48,458 nt of DNA from Deltaproteobacteria bacterium (GTDB lineage Bacteria; Desulfobacterota; Desulfarculia; Adiutricales; Adiutricaceae). Below the pieces are notes generated by a model. It was not told the DNA's origin, ran no database searches, and worked only from the letters and a program-made list of their open reading frames with translations. A program made the position numbers and the translations under genes. Within the stretch, counting starts at the first letter, position 1. Each line of letters starts with the position of its first letter. The stretch is from NCBI GenBank assembly GCA_031264185.1, contig JAISEL010000122.1, positions 1 to 48,458 on the forward strand. The letters run 5' to 3'. Positions 25,507-34,913 of this stretch are shown here, piece by piece.

Positions 25507-27391
25507 TTAATCCGCTTCTTCAGCAGACTGCTCACTGAGCCGCACCAAATCCTGGCTGTCCAGGAAGAGGCCTGCCCGTTTTTCACAAAGACGCAGGCCA
25601 CGGTATTCCGGGCCTTCAAATCCACAGCTGAAGATAATAAAGATGGGGTTTTGGGAGGCGCCGCCGCAGTTACGGTCACGGAACCGGGGCAGCCCGGCCT
25701 GGGCCGACTTGAGAGCCGCCGGGCTGTCATCCGCAGTTTTCATCTCAACATGTAATTGAGATTCTTGTACTTGACTTCCATATAGGCCTGGCCCCGGTTT
25801 TTACCGGCTTCCGGACAGACATCGGCCCCGGCCGACCGCAAGCAGACAGGTCTGCAAGACGCTCCGGTAGAAAATTTCGCCCTTTTTCAGACTCAAGGAT
25901 TCCATGAAATTCACGGCCGAATTTGGTTCGGACACGCCCGGCCTCTCTTCGGCCTGCTCCAGAGCCGTCCCGGTCAGAATATCCTGGTCCGTTTTAACGG
26001 AAACCGCATCTTTATAGCCCCGGCAGGACAGGCCCGAAAACAGACGCATAAAAACGACCAGCATATCGGTTACATCGCCTGCGGCCAGATACTGGTCCAA
26101 TTCGACGGCCGCCGCCTCAGCCATTCTTTCAGATGAATAAAGATTATCCATAAACAGGGCCGGCAGCGCGGTCGGACTCCGAAGCTGGGATAGTCCAGGG
26201 TGCAGGAACCGTTACTGCCTTCCTGCAGGGTCAGGTCAGGCGCCCGGCCTGATAAAGAAACCCTTCCGGAGGCGCGGAGCCGATTTTCCCCGGTGTTCCG
26301 GCGAAATCCCAGGTGACAGGAACGCCGGAAAACTCTTCAGCCGTGAGTTTTTTGTCTCGGAGAATTTTCTGATAAATCCGCTGGAGCCGGATTCTATCCG
26401 ACTATTTATTAAATTTGCTGTCCGTGAAGAAGAGCAGAACGGAGAAGGGGTTGCAGACTCTGGTCTTTCCGTCAAAGGAGAAGCCGTCATAGTACTCCCG
26501 GATACGCTCCAAAAATTCTTTTTTCTCAGCCGGAGCTTATCGGCCGTGGCCCGTAAATGCGGGGCGAAATTCTCCTCCAGTTCCTTATGGGTCAGGCCCG
26601 TGAAGGGCGGCGAACTGGAATCAATGGAGATGTCCGCAAGGTTATTGAGAGGCGAAAAGCTCCCCGTGCTGGAAAACTTGGAAATCCAGGTGATGAAGAC
26701 GAAGTCCAGGACTTTATTACCTCGGCGGATTATTATGATAATCTATTTCTTTATTGATTTTACCTTATGGTGATTTGTTTGTATCAAAATTATCCGCCGG
26801 GGTAATATCATGGGATTTTATTTTAGAAAAGAAACTTCGCATTAAGTTTCGGGGTTGTTCCGCCAGCTTGGGGTCACAGGTCAGTTCCCCCAGGATCAGA
26901 CTCATAACAGGAGCATTGTATTCGCCAATCAGCAGGACGATTTTTTGGGCGGCGGCCTCGCCGCTGACATCCTTCAGTAAATTTGAAAAGGCGCCGGCCG
27001 CATCATACCGCTGTAAGGAGACTTTTTACTGTTCAGCGGTGCCCGTCAGATATTTTCTTATTTTTCCTTCCAAAATCTCCAGACTCCGGCTGTTGTCAGA
27101 TTCGATCATGTCCAGATGAATGACCGGTTTTGGGGTGAATTCAGGTGAATTCATGAATTCTTCGGCCGCCAGTCCCTGAAAAAGCTCCTTCCTCCAGGAT
27201 AAGAAGGCATCCGGAACTGAGACGGTCAGGAATTTGCCGAAACGCCTGGGCCGGGCACAGAAGACGACTTCTCCTTCCTCCGGCAGCAGGGGAAAATATT
27301 TCATTTTATCCACAATATACTGCCCTCTTGGCCCGTAACTTCTCAAAGGCCTGTATTCCAAAGGGCAGTTCCGTAAGGTCCATCTAATCAT
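25507..27391 (-). pseudogene. AAA-ATPase-like / PD-(D/E)XK nuclease, multiply frameshifted
   Basis: Pieces in several frames make up one family member. The start region (27026-27391) has RPRRFGKFLTVS, a damaged Walker A. KIVLLIGEYNAPV (about 26900) is a damaged Walker B with Gly for Asp. FVFITWISKFSS lies near 26650 and REYYDGFSFDGKTRVCNPFS near 26480. The nuclease end (25507-26151) has SVLQTCLLAVGADVC and EMKTADDS before GFEGPEYRGLRL. A palindromic insertion at 26715-26807 breaks the coding region further. Intact relatives pair an ATPase with a C-terminal nuclease; their role is unknown. This copy is dead. Confidence 0.85.
26715..26807. mobile_element. MITE-like palindromic insertion
   Basis: Arms 26715-26740 and 26782-26807 are inverted repeats of 26 bases with about three mismatches. 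They enclose about 41 AT-rich bases and begin TATTACC and end GGTAATA. The element interrupts the AAA pseudogene where relatives have no extra residues. TA could be the target duplication, as for Tc1/mariner (IS630)-type elements. There is no coding capacity. Confidence 0.6.
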
Positions 27392-27463
27392 CCTTTTGCT
27401 AATGGCATCGTGATACAGTTTATTTAATCTAGCATAACTATATCCGGGTAACTAAAGTTTATA

Positions 27464-27640
27464 TTATAACATTTTGGTTTCTTCAAATGGGAGGAGAGAC
27501 CGAGAGACCTCCTTCAGGCAGGAACACAGCATGTGAATTGTTACTCCTACTAAATTCCCGCTGACGCTGATAACATACATCCATACAGCAAAAGATTTAA
27601 AGGAAAACCGGAAATAATCGGAAAAAAATTTATATCCCAT
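27464..27640 (-). CDS. Possible small single-pass membrane protein
   Basis: A 58-codon frame begins with ATG at 27640, nine bases after a consensus GGAGGTG. The first 11 residues are charged or aromatic, then residues 17-40 form a hydrophobic span (FAVWMYVISVSGNLVGV) long enough for one membrane helix. A short polar tail follows. No family is recognised. The strong ribosome binding site and hydrophobic core argue against chance, but there is no neighbour to suggest a function. A GTG start four codons upstream would bury the Shine-Dalgarno. Confidence 0.45.
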   Translation of the reverse strand: MGYKFFSDYFRFSFKSFAVWMYVISVSGNLVGVTIHMLCSCLKEVSRSLLPFEETKML

Positions 27641-27764
27641 GATTTTTTTCACCTCCAGTATGTCATTATCTTAATAACGTACTGAAGGCCTAAAATATAG
27701 CGTTTATAATTCCTATTAATATATAAAATTTATGTTAATTATTGATAAATAGCATATATATTTC

Positions 27765-27942
27765 TGCCATGAATCAGACAAAGACGATATGTTAGTTTTT
27801 CTGTACTTTTACCATGAATAAAACAACGCGCAGACTTATTTAGTATTTTTGGCAGCCATATGTTGTGGTGCCGAGTCGCTGCCAATAGCCTGATTCAGGA
27901 CCAGAGGGTGAAACCCTGGTCTTATGACAGTTTGCAAAGGCA
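27765..27942 (-). repeat. Dispersed non-coding repeat, copy A
   Basis: The reverse complement of this stretch aligns with 11011-11141. It contains a perfect stem TTGGCAGC (27849-27856) with GCTGCCAA (27878-27885), and a second stem GACCA..GGGT (27899-27909) with ACCCTGGTC (27913-27921). About 45 bases are present here and absent from the other copy. Confidence 0.65.
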
Positions 27943-28141
27943 ATCAAAATTTATAAAAACCGGGGTTTGACATAGATCAGGGCCGGAGAGTAGAATATCG
28001 CTTACTTTTGGTGTCTGGGCCATGGTTCTTGGGGAATTATTTAATGTCCCCTGATTTACTTTACCCTTCTTGTCAAAAGCTCTTGAAATATAACTAAGAC
28101 AAGCTATATTTAATTATTTTAACTGATAGTTCAGGTTTTTT

Positions 28142-30073
28142 ATGAGATATTACGTCACTACCCCCATCTATTACGTCAACGCCAGGCCCCATTTAGGTCA
28201 CGCTTATACCACTATCGTCAACGATGTTCTGACCAGATTCCATCGTTTAGCCGGCTATGAGACTTATTTTTTAACCGGCACCGATGAACACGGGGACAAA
28301 ATAGTCCAGGCCGCGGCCAAAGCCCAAGTGACGCCCCTGAATTACGTTGACCGCATAAGCGCCCTTTTTAAGGCAGCCTGGCCTAATCTGTCGGTCACCA
28401 ATGACGACTTTATCCGGACGACCGAACTCCGGCACAAGGAAGTTGTGGCTCGGTTTATGGATTTGGTTAACCGGAAAGGGGAAATTTATTTCGGGGAGTA
28501 CGGCGGCTATTACTGTTTCGGTTGCGAGCGCTTTTACACCGAAAAAGAGCTGGCGGACGGTCTTTGTCCCGACCATCTGACCCAGCCCCAGTTTATCTCG
28601 GAGAAGAATTATTTTTTCCGCATGGGCAATTACCAGGACTGGCTGATTGACTATATTACAAAAAATCCAGACCTGATCCGGCCCGAAGGCTACCGTTCCG
28701 AGGTACTGGGCTTTTTGCGGGAACCTTTGGAAGATCTCTGCATAAGCCGGCCTAAAAGCCGTCTGACCTGGGGCATTGATCTGCCCTTTGACAATAACTT
28801 TGTTACTTATGTCTGGTTTGACGCCCTGATCAACTATATATCGGCCTTAGGCTGGCCGGACGGCGAGAAATACAGTAAGTTCTGGCCGGTGGCCGAACAC
28901 ACCATTGCCAAAGATATATTAAAACCCCACGCCATTTTCTGGCCGACTATGCTTAAAGCCGCCGGGGAACCTGTCTATAGACACTTAAATGTCCACGGTT
29001 ACTGGCGGATCGGCCAATCCAAAATGAGTAAAACCGTCGGCAATGTGGTGGAAGCTTTGTCCATGGCCGAAAAATACGGTTCCGACCCCTTCCGCTATTT
29101 TTTGATGAGGGAGATGAACTTCGGCCTGGACAGCGAGTTTTCCGAAGACCGGTTAGTTGAGCGGTATAACGCCGACTTGGCCAATGATCTGGGCAATCTC
29201 TGGCAGAGATCCGTGGCCATGATCCAGAAATTCAATCAGGGTTTGATTCCTGTTCCGCCCCCGGCGGCCGATGACGGCGAATGGTTTTTACGCCTGGATA
29301 ACTTAAAATCGTCTTACGAACAGGCTTTTTTGAATGTCAATCCTCGGGCCGCTTTAACTTCTGTCTGGGAACTGATCAGCTTTTTGAACAAAAGCATTGA
29401 TGCCGAGGCGCCATGGATCCTGGCCCGGGATCCCGGCAAAAAAGATCGCCTGCTGACAGTCTTAGCCCGTTTAGCTCAGGGTCTGTCTTATATCGGGGCC
29501 TTGATCTGGCCGGTTATGCCCCAGACCGGGTCGGATATCTGGTCAAGGCTGGGTTTAAACGCCCATGAGATGACTTTAGACTGGCGGCCTATTTTCTCTT
29601 CATTTGACCCGACCCTGGTCATTTCTCCGGGTGCAACTTTTTTCCCCAGGGTGGAAACAGAGACGGCCAAAACCAGGCAGCCGCAAGGTTCCCCCGACGG
29701 GACTCCGGCGAAAACACCAGAGGGACTTATTACTGCGGACTTAATAAATATTGAAGACTTTCAGAAAGTAAAGCTCAAACTTGCCAATATTCTGACCGCC
29801 GAAAAGGTTAAAGGCAGCGATAAGCTTATTAAACTGACCTGCGCCTTAGAAACTGACGGTATCCCGGAAGAAAGGACAATTGTGGCCGGTATCGGCAAGT
29901 ATTATGAACCGGACGAACTGGTCGGCCAGACTGTGGTCATCTGCGCCAACTTAAAACCGGCCAAGCTGATGGGTCTTAAGTCCCAGGGCATGATTCTGGC
30001 CGCTTCCTCAGACGGCCGGATGTCACTTTTATCGCCCAGCCGCCCTGTCCCTCTGGGGGCCAGGATCTCTTAA
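28142..30073 (+). CDS. metG: Methionyl-tRNA synthetase
   Basis: A 643-residue class I aminoacyl-tRNA synthetase that charges tRNA-Met. HLGH at 17-20 is the HIGH motif and KMSKT at 294-298 the KMSKS motif. The connective peptide holds one zinc site (Cys125, Cys128, Cys142, His145). The C-terminal region from about 535 is a Trbp111-like tRNA-binding domain (EDFQKVKLKLANIL), which promotes dimerisation and tRNA binding. It is full length, with no T-box or SAM riboswitch visible in the leader. trkA begins seven bases after the stop. Confidence 0.97.
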   Translation: MRYYVTTPIYYVNARPHLGHAYTTIVNDVLTRFHRLAGYETYFLTGTDEHGDKIVQAAAKAQVTPLNYVDRISALFKAAWPNLSVTNDDFIRTTELRHKEVVARFMDLVNRKGEIYFGEYGGYYCFGCERFYTEKELADGLCPDHLTQPQFISEKNYFFRMGNYQDWLIDYITKNPDLIRPEGYRSEVLGFLREPLEDLCISRPKSRLTWGIDLPFDNNFVTYVWFDALINYISALGWPDGEKYSKFWPVAEHTIAKDILKPHAIFWPTMLKAAGEPVYRHLNVHGYWRIGQSKMSKTVGNVVEALSMAEKYGSDPFRYFLMREMNFGLDSEFSEDRLVERYNADLANDLGNLWQRSVAMIQKFNQGLIPVPPPAADDGEWFLRLDNLKSSYEQAFLNVNPRAALTSVWELISFLNKSIDAEAPWILARDPGKKDRLLTVLARLAQGLSYIGALIWPVMPQTGSDIWSRLGLNAHEMTLDWRPIFSSFDPTLVISPGATFFPRVETETAKTRQPQGSPDGTPAKTPEGLITADLINIEDFQKVKLKLANILTAEKVKGSDKLIKLTCALETDGIPEERTIVAGIGKYYEPDELVGQTVVICANLKPAKLMGLKSQGMILAASSDGRMSLLSPSRPVPLGARIS

Positions 30074-30080
30074 CCAAATT

Positions 30081-31430
30081 ATGAAGATAATTGTCGCCGG
30101 GGCCGGAGAAGTTGGGTTGTCCATTGCCGAAAAACTCTCCCGGGAAAAAGAAGATGTCGTAGTCATTGACTGCAGCCAGGAACGCCTGGACGCAGTCAGT
30201 GACTCTATTGATGTTCAGACCATCTGCGGGTCAGCGGTCAGACCGCAAATTTTAGTGGAGGCCGGCATCCGGGAGGCCGATCTTTTAGTGGCCGTAACCA
30301 GCAACGACGAGCACAATCTTTTAGCCTGCCGTCTGGCCCAGATTCTGGCTCCTGAGGTCAGGCGGGCAGCCAGAGTCCGGGATTCTTCTTTTCTGGAAGA
30401 ACTTAACCAGACCGGGGTTTTAGAAGGTCTCGGGGTAACTTTAATTATAGATCCGACTACTCTGGTGGTCGATACGATTATGGACTTTTTAGATATCCCC
30501 GGAGCCGGAGACGTGATCGATGTTTCCGGGGGCCGCTTAAAACTAATCGGCCTGCGCTTGAGCCGCACCCACCACTGTATAGGTCAGACCCTGGCCGAAG
30601 CCCTGCCCCGAGAAGACGGCTACCACATCCTTATAGTGGCCATTTACCGGAATCATGAGCTTTTGATTCCCCAGGGCGATACGGTCATGAAAGGCGGGGA
30701 TCTGATGTATCTGGCCGCCACGCCCGAGCATCTGCCCCAGGTCAGCGAGTTTTTCGGCATCGACTGGCGGCCGGTCAAAACAGTTTTTATCTTAGGCGGC
30801 GGGGAAGTTGGTTTGACTTTGGCCCGGCGTTTGGAAGAAAGAGACCTGGCGGTTAAGCTCTTTGAGAAAGACGTGGAGAGGAGTACTTTTTTAAGCCAGG
30901 AACTGACCAGAACCATTGTTTTAAAAGGGGACGCCACGGATCAGGATCTGTTGGAAGAAGAAGGCATAGCCGACTGCGATGTCTTCATTGCTGTGGGGAC
31001 AGACGATGAAAAAAATATGATCGCCTGCTTAATTGCCAAGCGGCTGGGGGTGCCGAGCACCATTACCAGGGTTAACCGCTACAATTATGTGCCCCTTGTC
31101 TCGGCCATCGGCCTGGAGTCTTTGGTTTCCGCCCGGGTGGCTGCAGTCTCGGCGGTTCTGAAACATATCCGCAAAGGTCTGGTCATTTCAGTGGCCACGT
31201 TAAAGAACGAGGATGCCGAAATCATTGAAGTGGAAGTTCCGGAAAAGTCCCGCCTGGCCGGCATGACCTTCAGCCAGGCCAAATTTCCCTCCGGCACCAT
31301 TGTGGCCGCACTTTTAAGAAACAGTGAAGTCATTATCCCCCGCGGTCAGACATCCATTTTGGCCGGGGACATCCTGGCGGTGGTGACCAGATTCGAGTCC
31401 ATTGAGCATTTGAACAAAATTCTGTCTTAA
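30081..31430 (+). CDS. trkA: Trk potassium uptake regulatory subunit TrkA
   Basis: A 449-residue cytosolic subunit with two tandem RCK units. Each has an NAD-binding Rossmann start (GAGEVG at 7-12; GGGEVG near 236-241) and a C-terminal RCK_C ligand domain. TrkA gates the TrkH membrane channel in response to nucleotides. It follows metG by seven bases. Its partner trkH lies 3.5 kb downstream; a decayed AAA/nuclease gene now lies between them. A terminator follows immediately. Confidence 0.95.
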   Translation: MKIIVAGAGEVGLSIAEKLSREKEDVVVIDCSQERLDAVSDSIDVQTICGSAVRPQILVEAGIREADLLVAVTSNDEHNLLACRLAQILAPEVRRAARVRDSSFLEELNQTGVLEGLGVTLIIDPTTLVVDTIMDFLDIPGAGDVIDVSGGRLKLIGLRLSRTHHCIGQTLAEALPREDGYHILIVAIYRNHELLIPQGDTVMKGGDLMYLAATPEHLPQVSEFFGIDWRPVKTVFILGGGEVGLTLARRLEERDLAVKLFEKDVERSTFLSQELTRTIVLKGDATDQDLLEEEGIADCDVFIAVGTDDEKNMIACLIAKRLGVPSTITRVNRYNYVPLVSAIGLESLVSARVAAVSAVLKHIRKGLVISVATLKNEDAEIIEVEVPEKSRLAGMTFSQAKFPSGTIVAALLRNSEVIIPRGQTSILAGDILAVVTRFESIEHLNKILS

Positions 31431-31859
31431 AAGAGCCATTAAGCGGAGCCCCAAGCGCTGCCTTGGGATTTTTTTATTAAATTCAGGCTCAAGTCGGACA
31501 TCTGGATTTTGTAATTTTCGGTATTCATTACATATTCTGATAGTTCAAAAAATGCAGTAAAACTTGCTTTATCCCGCCGAAATGATGGAATAGGCGAAGC
31601 ACTGTAACCGTTCACGGGTGTATTTCCTGAAGAGGCCTTCTCAGCGCTTTCATCTGAAGAGATCAATTTGCTGCAATGTAGTTGCATAAAGATAACCGGC
31701 GGTTTCTGACAAACAGGAAATTTGACAAAAACCGTTGACAACGAGTAGTTTATTGGGCATTAAAGCCTATGATGTTGGGGTTGGCAGCTCTGAAAGTTAC
31801 TTTTTCCGCTCGATTCATCTAGGGAAGTTTGGCTTCAGATGCAAAAGGCGCTTTTGACT
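31431..31859. other. Spacer after trkA
   Basis: Apart from the terminator just after trkA I see nothing supportable. A 100-codon frame on the minus strand (31439-31741) ends inside that terminator and has no recognisable features. Confidence 0.45.
31450..31475 (+). terminator. Rho-independent terminator after trkA
   Basis: CCCAAG (31450-31455) and CTTGGG (31462-31467) with a six-base loop are followed by ATTTTTTTA. It starts 20 bases after the trkA stop. Confidence 0.85.
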
Positions 31860-33547
31860 TCATCGTATAGGCTGCGGCTTCATAAGATCGCAGGTCACGA
31901 AATCCGATCTGACGTGCTTCCTTCCGTACACGGCCAGGGAAAGACCGGCGATCTCTTTGGCCATGCCCCTGATCGGTCCGGCGTAGTCATTTTTAACAAT
32001 CTGCTTCAAGGCTTCGTTTGAAGCTTCCGCCAGTTCCTTCTTCAAGTCAGGTTCAGTGTGGCCCTCTTCTTTTTTCCGATATTTGACCTCAATTATCAGA
32101 TACCTGTCCCCAGGGCGCTCCGCAATGATGTCCGTGCGTCCGGCGGCCCCGGCCGCCTCGCCCAGCGCCTTAAGCCCTCCGGCAGCTAAACAGCCGTGAA
32201 AAATGGCGTGATAAAATGACTCATCCGGCGTATGCTGACAGAAAGTGATGGAGGACAGCAAATTTGTGAACAGAATCCCGACGGCCCCGGAGTCCCGGCC
32301 GTCCACGGCGGCCAAAAATCTGGGAGTCAGGCTTAAAATGCTGCCGTAGCCAGTTTTGCCGAAAACGTCCTTCAATATACCCGAATAGCCGTCCTTAACC
32401 TCTTTGTTTGGAAACTTGAAGGTGTAGCTGGGCGGACCGCCGCCGGAATCATCAGCATTACTGTTCACGGGGTGGATAATCTCCCGGTCAATGGTCAGGC
32501 AGCCGGAATGAAAAAGAATCGGCGCCGGTTCCGGATAATGCAGATCGGCTTTTCTTATTTCGCTTGAAAAATACTCCCCGGCCTGAGGAGCCAGAAAATC
32601 CTGGGGCCTTTGACGGATCATCGTCTTGAGATGGGAGGGCTGTCCGCTCCGAACCCAGTAAGCGTCGAATGATTGTTTAGAGAAGAGATTCACTAGCGCG
32701 TAGGGATTCAGAACTCTCTCCGGTCCCAGCCAATTGCAGCCGTCATACCAGGCCAGTATTATTTCTCTCAGATCGCTGACCCGGCTGTCAGGCGGCATGT
32801 ATCCGCTTTCAATTTGGGCCTGAAGCAGATCCTCCATTCTGTCGCCGAAATACCGGTCGAACTCAGAAACAGTAAAGCCGCAAACCCCGCTGTAATCAGG
32901 CAAAAGGGAGATGTCCTCGAAATTGTTGGGTCCGGAATCCAGGGCGGTCACGGCGAATCTGGTTATGCCGGTCACAAAGACGAAACGGATGTGCTCTTCG
33001 GATACCTTGAGGGAAGTATAAAGCCCATGGAGGACTTCGCTGTTGGCCCGGGCCAGGTCCGGGGCGTCAATATGCCTGGCACCGGGGCGTCATACTTGTC
33101 AATCAGGACCGCCGCGCCCGCGCTGTGCTTCTTGGAGAGCTTTTTCAGAAGTTCCTCTAAAATGCTGTCGTATTCAGTTTTGTTGATGGTTACTTCCATG
33201 GATTCAGCCGTTTCCAGAAGATCCCCAATGATGTAGTTTTTTAGTTTTTCAGGGCTGTCAGTCACGGAGTAGTTCATGGACAGACGAATGACCGGATGAG
33301 GCTGGAAATCATAATCGGTTTCCCGGCTGATCCAGAGATTTTCAAAAAGATGGCGGCGGCCTAAAAACAACTCATTGAGCGTGTCCAGCAGCAGGGTTTT
33401 CCCGAAGCGTCTGGGCCTGGAGAGGAATAAATAGTAGACATCCAATTCCGTTAACATTTTGTAAATGTAAGGTGTCTTGTCGACATAAATCCGATTTTCA
33501 GAAATTATCTCCTGCAACTTCTGGCGAGTTCCGGGAAGTCTCTTCAG
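31860..33547 (-). pseudogene. AAA-ATPase-like / PD-(D/E)XK nuclease with a single frameshift
   Basis: Two long frames form one protein of about 560 residues. The N-terminal frame (to 32972) has RPRRFGKTLLLDTLN and the Walker B-like VLIDKYDAP, where Lys replaces the usual Glu. The C-terminal frame from 32975 holds FVTGITRF, ILAWYDG and LIIEVKYRKKE, the nuclease E-x-K. They join if one base is restored near 33080, giving RHIDAPDLARAN. The likely start LKRLPGTRQ at 33547 is CTG where relatives have ATG. It separates trkA from trkH. The damage looks recent; a sequencing error at 33080 is possible, but the start loss and E-to-K change argue for decay. Confidence 0.82.
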
Positions 33548-34913
33548 CTTTTATTTTCTGACTATTGTTTCTTTCGTATAGCCTCCTGCTTAGGGACATT
33601 GGCGGCAGTATTTTGGGGCCCGGTCTTTTGAGCAGTCGCGAGCAGTTAAATGGGAATAAAGGTTTTGCCGGAGCAGGGAACAGAGCTTTGAAAAACTCCG
33701 TTGCCGTGGTTGTCCTGTCCAGCGACCTGAGTCAGCAAAATCAGCTCCAAAGGAACGATCTGAGGCTTATGGCGAAAAGTCTGGCCAGCAGTCAGATTAT
33801 TGTACCACAGGGTCCTAATGATTTCTATAGCCGGCCGGCGGCTTCGGCAAATCCCCGGGACCATTGATCCAAAAAAAGGTCGGTCCATAGCCGGCCAACC
33901 GACCTCCCGTCCAATCTGACCGGGCAGGATTCCCCATAGCGGAGGAACGCACCAGAAAAGGCTCAGATAATCTCCGTCCTCCCTGTCCGTCTGGAATTAT
34001 TTGAGGCAATACTGGGCAGAGCCGTCAAAAAACATAAGCCTCAGGCCTGCTTTTGACAATGACATATATCACATTTTAATAAGTTTTTGGACTGACTTCT
34101 GGCTTAACGCTTTTTAAATTTAAAAGTAAAAAATATGAAGCCAAAGGCTCATCGGACCTGGGGTCAGAAGATCTAGCCCGACTTTGACCGGATCTCTGAC
34201 AAAAACCCCAGAAAGCCAGAACAAGCGCCGGTCATAATTGACCGAATACTATTGCGATGTCCCGATCAGTAAAACAATGATAATCCGACTTTTGGAGACA
34301 TTTTTGCGAATCCGGCTTATGAACAAAGAAGCCGCAATAATGGCAGACCGATGCCGAAGGAAAGTTTTCAAAATCAGAGTCCCTGACTGCTCGTCCGTGA
34401 AAATTTCACCATACTCGGCCAGGATGCAGCACAATCCTTAATTGTTAAAGGGATTCTGATAAAAATGAGCATTTGATTCAATTTTCGGGAAAAGCAGCAA
34501 AAAACACCCCTTCCCGCAAAGTAGTGCCTTCTGTTGTCAGCATTGTTTACTGGCTTGAAAAATCGTTTAACCGTCCGACTTCAGTCCGGCCCTGACATCC
34601 AGGCTTTTTGGTTTCGGACAGCTTTTTGGCTCCAATATAATTATATTGATTTTACCGTCAATAATGTGATAATTTTGCCAAGATGTTAGGTTTTCCGGGC
34701 TCTCTAGCCTGGGGCGCACCAAAGTGGCATTACTGACGGGGCCATGTTTATTGTCAAAAATGAATCCTCAAAACGGTGACATCGACGACCAGACTGTAGA
34801 CTGATTATTTTAGAAAATTTAATTTTGTTTCCTTTTTAACTTTAAAGTCATAATTCTTTAAAGGCATTTTTGGCCGCAGGGCCGACCGGGACCGCAGGGC
34901 CAGGGACTTAATT
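33548..34913. other. Long intergenic region upstream of trkH
   Basis: No supported gene. A 100-codon plus-strand frame at 33565-33867 has a reasonable composition but no start signal or recognisable domain. Opposed frames at 34238-34441 are also unassigned. Some of this may be decayed coding DNA. AT-rich sequence at 34630-34860 precedes trkH. Confidence 0.4.

Larger units (their letters stand above)
27392..28141. other. Intergenic region with small ORF and dispersed repeat
   Basis: Besides the small membrane-protein candidate (27464-27640) and the dispersed repeat (27765-27942), this region is AT-rich spacer and must hold the metG promoter, which I could not locate. Confidence 0.45.

Noticed and set aside
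27866-27879. CCGAGTCG block resembling the end of a Cas9 tracrRNA
   Set aside because: Only eight bases match, no cas genes or CRISPR array exist in the window, and the block belongs to the dispersed repeat.
28080-28141. T-box leader ahead of metG
   Set aside because: No T-box sequence, specifier stem or terminator could be seen in the leader.
31439-31741. 100-codon minus-strand frame after trkA
   Set aside because: It ends inside the trkA terminator, has no recognisable domain and no strong start.
33565-33867. 100-codon plus-strand frame after the AAA pseudogene
   Set aside because: TTG start without a ribosome site and no family resemblance. Kept only as a note in the spacer entry.
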